DNA from: Sedimenticola sp.
Lineage (GTDB): Bacteria > Pseudomonadota > Gammaproteobacteria > Chromatiales > Chromatiaceae
Direction: 5' to 3'
DNA: 6,799 nt
Assembly (NCBI GenBank): GCA_030590525.1
Contig: JAUUYI010000113.1
Span: 1 to 6,799 of the forward strand
Shown here: positions 1-4,523 of the stretch, one piece after another
Layout: each line of letters starts with the position of its first letter
Numbering within the stretch: the first letter of the stretch is position 1
Notes under the pieces: generated by a model
What the model saw: the letters and a program-made list of their open reading frames with translations, nothing else
What the model was told of the DNA's origin: nothing
The model's database searches: none
Made by a program: the position numbers and the translations under genes

Positions 1-17
1 AGGCAGGAATTTCAAAT

Positions 18-170
18 GTAGGGTGTATCAAGCGGAGCGGATACACCAGGCTAGGTCGCGTTGGTGGATCCGTCGCTACGCTCCTTGATCCACCCTACCC
101 GTTTGCCCTGGGTTATTGAGAAGTTACCAGTAACCGTACCAGCCCCTGCCCTGGGTTATTGAGAAGTTAC
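18..170. repeat. Palindromic intergenic element A, related to the element at 1952-2105, with its right end duplicated
   Basis: Two facing arms make up the core. The left arm (18-47) begins GTAGGG and contains the small hairpin GGTGTATC/GATACACC (22-29 and 40-47). The right arm (63-98) contains GGTGGATC/GATCCACC (63-70 and 87-94) and ends CCCTAC. The right side continues into the terminal motif TTATTGAGAAGTTAC (113-127), identical to the end of the complete element at 1952-2105. A 23-bp segment carrying that motif is exactly repeated at 105-127 and 148-170, a 43-bp period. A matching left end (GTAACTTCTCAATAA) is not in the 17 bases before the core, so it lies outside the window or is lost. 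The similarity is directly visible; the shared mobile origin is inferred from the complete copy. Confidence 0.7.
105..170 (+). repeat. Exact 23-bp direct repeat of the element terminus (105-127, 148-170)
   Basis: Both copies read CCCTGGG followed by TTATTGAGAAGTTAC, and they are separated by 20 bp. The inner copy is immediately followed by CA and then GTAAC (130-134), so GTTAC-CA-GTAAC forms a small palindrome at the junction. A terminal repeat normally occurs once per end, so this looks like a duplicated end or the scar of a second, nested event. Confidence 0.85.
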
Positions 171-329
171 TATGTCAGGTTTTTTTACATCAGTGGCTAC
201 TATTTGGTTGCCATGATTGTTCAACCAATTGAAATTCCTTAAAAATTTGTGTATGGCTCGTATTTTGCATTAAATCTTTACAAATTACACTTGGCGCTTG
301 CAATCTGAGTGGTGGGATTGGGGGAGAGT
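171..329 (+). promoter_or_regulatory. AT-rich leader of the RRM-like gene; promoter position uncertain
   Basis: This stretch is clearly more AT-rich than the coding DNA and lies directly upstream of the gene starting at 330. Possible sigma-70 pairs are TTGAAA (229-234) with TATGGC (252-257) at 17-bp spacing, and TTGTGT (247-252) with TTAAAT (270-275), also at 17 bp. Neither is strong, and I cannot choose between them. No structured RNA or operator was recognised. Confidence 0.3.
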
Positions 330-800
330 ATGCGGTTGTTTATCCGGATGTTGCCTGAGGGGGTGAGTGAAGAGGAACTGTACCAGTTCGTACAGCAGGC
401 TATACGTTCTCCCTGGTCACGGCTTTTTGGGAGAGGGGCACGCATCAAGTCCACCAATATTCTGCAAATCACAGACCAGGAGAGCCGGTCGGTGGAGTAT
501 CACGGGGTGGTCGATGTAGAGCCGATGAAATCGGCTCTGATGGCAGCCAGGCGACTGTGTCACTTGAAACTCCGAGGGAGCGAACTGGAGGTACGTCCGT
601 ACTACTATCGTTCCCGCAGTCACGATCGACGAGGTCAGGAACCGCTGGTAGAGGGGCTTACCATCCATAATCGTCGTTTGAGCGACAGGAGGAGACCCCG
701 GCTGCAAAAAGAGCGTGTTCTGGTGGTTGGGAAGATGCGTGCCGGCACGCCGGGGATCATCCCGTTACTCGATGAAAGCCAGGTAGCGGGGGAGTTTTAG
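330..800 (+). CDS. Small basic protein with RRM-like N-terminal domain, probable RNA binding
   Basis: 156 residues from the ATG at 330. A GTG at 309 is in frame, but the G-rich Shine-Dalgarno stretch (320-326) sits just before the ATG, and the domain begins right at that Met, so 330 is preferred. The N-terminal half fits a beta-alpha-beta-beta-alpha-beta RNA recognition motif: beta-1 LFIRMLP (residues 3-9, RNP2-like), helix with EEELYQFVQQAI (14-25), beta-3 around VEYHGVVDVEP (55-65), helix 66-78, and a final strand RGSELEVRPYY (82-92), which resembles the L-x-G-x-x-L-x-V ending of RRMs. The RNP1 strand is degenerate, lacking the usual aromatic pattern. Residues 94-129 are Arg-rich (RSRSHDRRG, NRRLSDRRRPR), suitable for nucleic-acid contact. 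No signal peptide or membrane segment is seen. RNA binding is inferred from pattern only; it could be another ferredoxin-like fold. No partner is evident. Confidence 0.6.
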   Translation: MRLFIRMLPEGVSEEELYQFVQQAIRSPWSRLFGRGARIKSTNILQITDQESRSVEYHGVVDVEPMKSALMAARRLCHLKLRGSELEVRPYYYRSRSHDRRGQEPLVEGLTIHNRRLSDRRRPRLQKERVLVVGKMRAGTPGIIPLLDESQVAGEF

Positions 801-840
801 CGTTGTTCCTGTAAGTTGACTCAATAAATAGAGGGTATTT

Positions 841-871
841 TTTACTTGATTTATTAGAATATTATAATATT
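841..871 (+). promoter_or_regulatory. Candidate sigma-70 promoter with AT palindrome over the -10, upstream of the gene at 924
   Basis: A perfect -10 hexamer TATAAT (863-868) is preceded by TTTACT (841-846; 4 of 6 matches to TTGACA) with 16-bp spacing. The -10 lies inside the perfect 14-bp palindrome AATATTATAATATT (858-871), a plausible operator, though AT-only palindromes also arise by chance in such AT-rich DNA. The predicted transcript would have a leader of roughly 45-50 nt before the ATG at 924. Confidence 0.45.
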
Positions 872-923
872 ATTACGAAATCTATTTAATATATCTGCCA
901 GCCTGCCGTCATAGGGTTAGTGC

Positions 924-1856
924 ATGTTTCAGGAACCTGGTGTTATGAATCGAACAACGGCTGAAAATTATCCCAGCTCACAGCATCTTAGTACTCAACA
1001 GCATCGCCTCGAGCTGGGGGGCGGACAATCAGGTGATTTTTCCAGATTGTCACCGAGCACGATCCGTCAGGTTCTGGATGGCTACCTGGACGATCTGGAG
1101 AGAGAGCTTTCTGAATCGGATACAGGCACCGATATCGGCCGTGTACAGGAGATGCTGCTGGAGATCGCTGGCTTTATCCGTTCAGGAACAGCAAAGGCCA
1201 CTGAAGGAGAGTGCCTGTTTTTTCTCGAGCGGTTGATCGATCTTTATGGAAATGGTTTTTCCCAGGTAGGGAAAAATGCCTTCTCGGTGACCGCAGCGGA
1301 CTATGCGGATGTGATCGAGGCGGTCAGCATCGAGTGTCCGACATACGACTACAGCCAGGCTGTGGGTCAGTTAATCTGCTACATGCAACAGCTGTTTGAA
1401 TCGAGAAAAGGGAGCTGGATCACAATCTACGAACACATCGAATCGATGTCGAATTCGATCTCGGTGGTGCAGATTTTGAAGGATGTGTATTTACAGGAGA
1501 TTCGGCAGTGGACAGATGAGGGCGTTGCCAATCTGTTTGGGATTGAGAGTGATCTTATCCGTGTTGCCCAGGCACTGGATGGGGAAATAGAGGGGTTGGA
1601 GACGTCTATCAAAGAGAAGCGCGCATCTCTTCCATGTGTCTCGAATACGGCCCAGAAGGCGGGCAGAAGGCAGGTCGTGGATATCCGGGAAAAGAGGGTG
1701 GAAAAAGAGATTGCTGTTTTACACCAGCAGATCGATCAGTTGATGGGGGAACGGCAGGGTAAAACGGAGATCGCCGCGCTCATCCAGTCCAATATTCAGG
1801 AATTTCAAACCAAGCTGAAGGAGATCCGGCGGGCCTACCTGCTGCGACTGGTCTGA
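924..1856 (+). CDS. Hypothetical soluble helical protein with C-terminal coiled coil
   Basis: 310 residues; family not recognised. There is no signal peptide or transmembrane stretch, so a cytoplasmic location is likely. Residues 1-40 are Ser/Gln/Gly-rich and probably disordered. Residues 42-175 look mostly helical and acidic (LSPSTIRQVLDGYLDDLERE; EMLLEIAGFIRSG; FFLERLIDLYG). Residues 205-310 read as coiled coil: a charged stretch (EGLETSIKEKRASL), a basic break at 245-250, and heptad-like VEKEIAVLHQQIDQLMGERQ (259-278), ending in the positively charged tail RRAYLLRLV. No catalytic motif (P-loop, GGDEF, kinase, nuclease) is visible. The start may instead be the ATG at 945, which has AGGA (931-934) 10 nt upstream; the ATG at 924 has a weaker AGGG (913-916). 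It follows the RRM-like gene in the same direction after a 123-bp gap that appears to carry its own promoter. A scaffold or regulatory role is possible but unproven. Confidence 0.75.
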   Translation: MFQEPGVMNRTTAENYPSSQHLSTQQHRLELGGGQSGDFSRLSPSTIRQVLDGYLDDLERELSESDTGTDIGRVQEMLLEIAGFIRSGTAKATEGECLFFLERLIDLYGNGFSQVGKNAFSVTAADYADVIEAVSIECPTYDYSQAVGQLICYMQQLFESRKGSWITIYEHIESMSNSISVVQILKDVYLQEIRQWTDEGVANLFGIESDLIRVAQALDGEIEGLETSIKEKRASLPCVSNTAQKAGRRQVVDIREKRVEKEIAVLHQQIDQLMGERQGKTEIAALIQSNIQEFQTKLKEIRRAYLLRLV

Positions 1857-1912
1857 AGCACAAGGAATCGCCTCCCTGTTTTTATAGCTCAAGTTTCGGA
1901 GTTCATTGCCAT

Positions 1913-1943
1913 CTCTCCCTCAGGGAGAGGGTTGGGGTGAGGG
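1913..1943. repeat. GC-rich dispersed intergenic palindrome (CCCTCTCCC/GGGAGAGGG type)
   Basis: CTCTCCCT (1913-1920) and AGGGAGAG (1922-1929) form an 8-bp stem around a single base, followed by GGTTGGGGTGAGGGG. This sequence pattern is a common dispersed intergenic repeat in many proteobacterial genomes. It lies between the ends of two converging genes (924-1856 and metA). Transcribed from either strand it folds into a hairpin but lacks a T-run, so it is recorded as a repeat and not as an intrinsic terminator. The mobile element at 1952-2105 inserted directly beside it. Confidence 0.75.
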
Positions 1944-1951
1944 GATCTGAA
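1944..1951 (+). repeat. Left copy of the 8-bp target site duplication GATCTGAA
   Basis: GATCTGAA lies directly before the left terminal repeat and is identical to 2106-2113, directly after the right terminal repeat. An exact 8-bp flank duplication is the footprint of transpositional insertion. Confidence 0.85.
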
Positions 1952-2105
1952 GTAACTTCTCAATAACTCAGGGTAGTTTCTCGTAGGGGGGATAAGCGTA
2001 GCGCATCCACCTTGGGTGTTGCGGCATACGGGCTGGCCAGTGGTGGATGCGCTACGCTTATCTCCCCTACAACGTCCGGGCTGCACGGACTTATTGAGAA
2101 GTTAC
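1952..2105. mobile_element. 154-bp miniature inverted-repeat transposable element (MITE), IS66-like ends
   Basis: The element starts GTAACTTCTCAATAA (1952-1966) and ends TTATTGAGAAGTTAC (2091-2105), a perfect 15-bp terminal inverted repeat; extended to 22 bp it has 3 mismatches. Inside lies a second inverted repeat: 29-bp arms at 1983-2011 and 2042-2070 with a single mismatch, around a 30-nt loop. These arms are GTAGGGG...ATAAGCGTAGCGCATCCACC-type palindromes. A small extra hairpin, GTCCG/CGGAC (2074-2078, 2086-2090), occurs only on the right side. No open reading frame of transposase size fits in it, so it must be moved in trans. GTAA/TTAC ends with 8-bp target duplications are characteristic of the IS66 family; that assignment is inference from ends and duplication length only. 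The motif is shared with the element at 18-170. Confidence 0.85.
1983..2070. repeat. Long near-perfect inverted repeat inside the MITE
   Basis: Arms 1983-2011 and 2042-2070 are complementary at 28 of 29 positions and enclose a 30-nt loop, giving a strong hairpin or cruciform in DNA or RNA. The arm sequence resembles the GTAGGGTGGATAAGCGCAGCG-type dispersed repeat found widely in Gammaproteobacteria, and the arms of the element at 18-98. Confidence 0.85.
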
Positions 2106-2113
2106 GATCTGAA
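2106..2113 (+). repeat. Right copy of the 8-bp target site duplication GATCTGAA
   Basis: Identical to 1944-1951 and directly adjacent to the right terminal repeat. The next base (G at 2114) begins the original flank leading to the metA stop codon, so the insertion lies only about 24 bp beyond the end of metA. Confidence 0.85.
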
Positions 2114-2129
2114 GCGCTAACGCTTTTAG

Positions 2130-3200
2130 TTATAACTTCAAACCCAGTGGGTTAGTCGGGTCTATCCCCTCCATGAACGGGCGTTTCCGTTCCTGGTGGG
2201 TGATCTGGTAGACCAGGCCGATCCAATTGGCGACGATACCCTCTGCCGTGTCATGCCAGGTATTGTCCAGGCTGCCGGCAATCAGTTTTTCCGGAAACTC
2301 CGGCTGCTCCAGCCCCTCCTGCAGCGCGTGCTGCAGATGCAACCGGTATTCATCGAGTATGGCCTTTTCCCGCAGTGGGAAAAAATGCTCCGGGAACGGG
2401 GGATACCCCGCCCTTTCCCCCACGGCATAGCGCTGCACCTCCCGTTTGTACTCTTTGAGCAGGCTGATCAGGTCGTACTCCGGATGACCCTGGAAATAGA
2501 TCACCCGGAACCGGTCGGCACTGACGGCCAGGTGGACCCCGGCTTCCTCACTCTCGGCCAGCAGGTGCAGGCCGGCCTGCTCGAACTGGCGGCGGGTGAT
2601 GCAGTTGAATCGCGAGTGGGGTACGTTGAACAGGGTGTTGACATCGTTGACCAGGGGGTGGGAGCGGTCGAGTACCCGGTGGTTGTAGACTCCCCAGCGC
2701 TTGGTGTCGAGGCGTTGCCGCTTCTGGCCGTGGCGATACTGCAGCAGTGCATGGGTGGCCAGGCAGGAGCAAAGGGTAGAGGTAATGTTTTCCAGCGCCC
2801 AGTCGATCACCTGCCCAAGGGGCTCCCAGAAGGGCTCTTGTGCCAGGTCCGGGTGGGTGACATTGGCGCCGGTGATGATCAGGGCATCCAGGCCATCTTT
2901 ACGGATCTGTTCGAAGGGCTCGTAGTAAGTGTCGATATGCTGCCGGGCTTTCTCCCCTCTGGGCAGTTCATCCAGGGTAAAGGGGTGCACGTAGAACTGG
3001 GCAATGGGGTTACTCTCGCCCACCAGCCGGAAGAACTGGCGCTCGGTCGCCTCCAGTGCAGTATCCGGCATCATATTGAGCAGGCCGATATGCAGTTCAC
3101 GGATATGCTGGTGGAGTGCCCGCCCCGTCTCCAGGATGGTCTGGCCACTCTGGCGCAGGCGCTCGAAGGTGGGGAGTGCATTGTGTGCTACCAGTGGCAT
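2130..3200 (-). CDS. metA: MetA-family homoserine O-acyltransferase (methionine biosynthesis)
   Basis: 356 residues. MetA transfers an acyl group from succinyl-CoA or acetyl-CoA to the hydroxyl of L-homoserine, the first committed step to methionine, in the cytoplasm. Against E. coli MetA (from memory) the core aligns with a constant +4 offset: catalytic Cys146 in STLCSCLATHA (E. coli Cys142), the His239/Glu241 pair in GHPEYD (His235/Glu237), and Arg253 (Arg249, homoserine binding). The position linked to acyl-CoA choice (Gly111 in the succinyl enzyme, Glu in acetyl enzymes) is Thr115 here, so the donor cannot be predicted. The protein is about 45 residues longer than E. coli MetA; the extra length is after Arg253 (roughly 255-312) and at the C-terminal tail. 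The conserved NWIGLVYQITHQE (325-337) matches the family C-terminus. Its ATG follows the stop of the ATPase gene by 1 nt, with GGAAG (3209-3213) 8 nt upstream, suggesting translational coupling. Confidence 0.9.
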   Translation of the reverse strand: MPLVAHNALPTFERLRQSGQTILETGRALHQHIRELHIGLLNMMPDTALEATERQFFRLVGESNPIAQFYVHPFTLDELPRGEKARQHIDTYYEPFEQIRKDGLDALIITGANVTHPDLAQEPFWEPLGQVIDWALENITSTLCSCLATHALLQYRHGQKRQRLDTKRWGVYNHRVLDRSHPLVNDVNTLFNVPHSRFNCITRRQFEQAGLHLLAESEEAGVHLAVSADRFRVIYFQGHPEYDLISLLKEYKREVQRYAVGERAGYPPFPEHFFPLREKAILDEYRLHLQHALQEGLEQPEFPEKLIAGSLDNTWHDTAEGIVANWIGLVYQITHQERKRPFMEGIDPTNPLGLKL

Positions 3201-3201
3201 G

Positions 3202-4059
3202 TCAGTGGCTTCCGGGTTGTCGCGAGAGGGTCTGTTCCAGCAGATCGATGAAATCCGCCTGATCCCGTACCTGGCTTACCTCATGTGAGGTGACGGTGTA
3301 GCCGTGAGGGGCTGCGATGGCCTCATAACGGGGAATTCGGGAACGGAACAGGCGTGGAAAGATCCACCGGGTAAATTCGTCCGGGTCCATCTCAGCTGCG
3401 TATTGGTGCCCCTGCTCTCCAAGGTAGGCTGTGATCTGCTCTGTCAGGAAGCCGGGACGGAAGTAGAGGGGTTTTGGTGCGTGCTGGGCACGCCGGATCA
3501 ACTCTGTTTCCTGCTCCGGGCGGGTAACCTTGATATAGAGGATCAGTGTGTGGCGGGCCAGCAGTTCGATCACGGCCGGCTCTTCCAGGTCGCACAGGCT
3601 GCCGGCCACGTCGTTTACCAGATGCTGGTATCCATAGATCTCCTGCGCCTTACGGATGAACAGCGGGATGTCGTTTACCGCAGCGATCTCCGCCTGCCGA
3701 TAGAGTGCCTGGCGGCGCCTGAATTCCTCCAGGGGCACACCGCTCAGCTCCGGGTTGCCGAGTTTTCCCACGAAACTGAGCACCGCACCCAGGTCGTCCA
3801 CCTTGATATTGTTGCGGAAGTAGATCCAGTCTTTGCGCAACAGGTCGCGCAGAAACGGCACCTGCATCGCCTGTTGCTTGATCAGATCCATGATCGGCTC
3901 ATCCAGGTAGCGGGTGCCGATGCGGTAGTCCACCGAGTAGTGAAACCAGTTGTGCTGGCGCAGTGTGCAGGCGAGGTGGGTCTTGCCCACCCCGGACATG
4001 CCAAGCAGAGTGATGTTTCGGTGCTTCCATGCTCTGAATTGTTCCAGACTCAGTGTCAC
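3202..4059 (-). CDS. Uncharacterised P-loop ATPase/kinase-like protein co-transcribed with metA
   Basis: 285 residues from the GTG at 4059, the start I prefer: AAGGA (4069-4073) lies 9 nt upstream, and the protein then begins VTLSLEQFRAWKHRNITLLG. An in-frame ATG at 4110 would add 17 residues, but it overlaps a perfect TATAAT and has no ribosome binding site. Walker A is GMSGVGKT (residues 20-27 from the GTG), in the compact context ITLLGMSGVGKTHLA typical of small P-loop kinases. NDVAGSLCDLEE (about 149-160) and the hydrophobic strand HTLILYIKVTRPEQE (about 170-184) look like later P-loop strands, with R/T features reminiscent of nucleotide-contact loops. The rest is helical and charged. No membrane segment, DNA-binding domain or known substrate site is recognised. 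Being 1 nt upstream of metA suggests a link with methionine or sulfur amino-acid supply, but that is inference from position only. Confidence 0.75.
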   Translation of the reverse strand: MTLSLEQFRAWKHRNITLLGMSGVGKTHLACTLRQHNWFHYSVDYRIGTRYLDEPIMDLIKQQAMQVPFLRDLLRKDWIYFRNNIKVDDLGAVLSFVGKLGNPELSGVPLEEFRRRQALYRQAEIAAVNDIPLFIRKAQEIYGYQHLVNDVAGSLCDLEEPAVIELLARHTLILYIKVTRPEQETELIRRAQHAPKPLYFRPGFLTEQITAYLGEQGHQYAAEMDPDEFTRWIFPRLFRSRIPRYEAIAAPHGYTVTSHEVSQVRDQADFIDLLEQTLSRQPGSH

Positions 4060-4068
4060 GTGTGATGA

Positions 4069-4073
4069 TCCTT
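4069..4073 (-). promoter_or_regulatory. Ribosome binding site supporting the GTG start of the ATPase
   Basis: AAGGA on the minus strand, 9 nt before the GTG at 4059. The alternative ATG at 4110 has only an A/T- and C-rich stretch upstream, with no purine-rich Shine-Dalgarno. Confidence 0.5.
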
Positions 4074-4108
4074 GACGGGCCGCTGGTCTCCTTAGTGCAG
4101 GAGCCTTC

Positions 4109-4138
4109 ATTATAAGGGTCGCGGAAAAATAATCGTAA
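4109..4138 (-). promoter_or_regulatory. Candidate sigma-70 promoter of the ATPase-metA operon
   Basis: On the minus strand a perfect TATAAT occupies 4114-4109, preceded by TTACGA (4138-4133, 3 of 6 matches to TTGACA) at 18-bp spacing. A start of transcription near 4102 would give a leader of about 40-45 nt before the GTG at 4059. The -10 overlaps the ATG at 4110-4108 (TATAATG), which argues that this ATG is not translated. Confidence 0.5.
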
Positions 4139-4217
4139 CTATTCGACCTGTCTGAGATTCAGCGGGGGTCTTGTGGCGGGCCACTATTGGGTGCAGAATA
4201 TCGCCAGAATCTCAAAC

Positions 4218-4222
4218 AGGAG
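4218..4222 (+). promoter_or_regulatory. Ribosome binding site of the lipoprotein gene
   Basis: AGGAG, 7 nt before the ATG at 4230. It decides the start: an upstream in-frame start at 4173 would place 19 non-hydrophobic residues ahead of the lipoprotein signal peptide. Confidence 0.7.
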
Positions 4223-4229
4223 TAATCTG

Positions 4230-4475
4230 ATGAAGACCAAGATCATTGTTTTGACTGCCATCATAGCCATTGCCGCGGCTGGTTGTTCCAAGCCGGAGGA
4301 TGAAGAGCCGGGCACGATGGAGAAGGTCGGCCGGCAGCTCGACCAGGCTGGTAGCGACGTAACGGAATACACCGGCAACAAGCTGCAGGAAGCAGGGAGT
4401 GCCATGGAGCGGGCAGGTGGGGATCTCAGCGATGATGATCAGGAACGGGAAGACGAGGAAGAAAAAAAGGATTGA
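4230..4475 (+). CDS. Small acidic lipoprotein
   Basis: 81 residues. A short positive n-region (MKTK), a hydrophobic core (IIVLTAIIAIAAA) and the lipobox AAGC give lipidation at Cys19. The +2 residue is Ser, not Asp, so by the Lol sorting rule the outer membrane is the likely destination. The mature part is about 63 residues: a small amphipathic segment with two similar units, VGRQLDQAGSDV (33-44) and TGNKLQEAGSAM (48-59), 15 residues apart, then a strongly acidic tail (D/E-rich from 68 to 81). It resembles the many small Gly/Ala/Glu helical lipoproteins of the proteobacterial envelope, but I recognise no named family. It is transcribed alone, divergently from the ATPase-metA operon and convergently with the response regulator. 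A weak -35/-10 pair, TTGTGG (4171-4176) and CAGAAT (4194-4199), has 17-bp spacing. Confidence 0.85.
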   Translation: MKTKIIVLTAIIAIAAAGCSKPEDEEPGTMEKVGRQLDQAGSDVTEYTGNKLQEAGSAMERAGGDLSDDDQEREDEEEKKD

Positions 4476-4491
4476 GGGTAAGCACCCGGTT

Positions 4492-4515
4492 AAACCCGTC
4501 CAGAGGGAAGGGTTT
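4492..4515. terminator. Weak, possibly bidirectional terminator between convergent genes
   Basis: AAACCC (4492-4497) and GGGTTT (4510-4515) pair across a 12-nt loop in the 48-bp gap between the converging lipoprotein and response regulator genes. A second small stem, GGGT/ACCC (4476-4479, 4484-4487), precedes it. The T-runs are short on both strands (TTTT on plus, TTT on minus), so termination strength is doubtful. Confidence 0.35.
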
Positions 4516-4523
4516 TACTGGGC

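Noticed and set aside
1..170. CRISPR-like array from the repeated 23-bp unit
   Set aside because: Only two units, separated by 20 bp, and the repeat is the terminus of the transposable element at 1952-2105.
309..329. GTG start 7 codons upstream of the RRM-like gene
   Set aside because: The purine-rich ribosome site lies between it and the ATG at 330, and the domain begins at that ATG.
1889..2086. 65-codon minus-strand frame across the mobile element
   Set aside because: It runs through the palindromic repeats and a target duplication and is not a conserved coding sequence; no ribosome site.
2112..2127. AAGCG/CGCTT stem followed by TTTT as a terminator
   Set aside because: The stem is only 5 bp and the T-run is on the plus strand, where no gene ends nearby; on the minus strand, after metA, there is no T-run.
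2196..3251. 351-codon open frame on the plus strand
   Set aside because: It is antisense to metA, whose catalytic residues and family alignment are intact on the minus strand; the plus-strand product shows no family features.
3304..4065. 253-codon plus-strand open frame
   Set aside because: Antisense shadow of the P-loop ATPase gene, with no recognisable domain and no ribosome binding site.
4174..4190. Possible sigma-54 promoter (TGGCGG...TTGG) before the lipoprotein gene
   Set aside because: The GG and second block are 2 bp too far apart for the fixed GG-N10-GC geometry, and the GC is absent.
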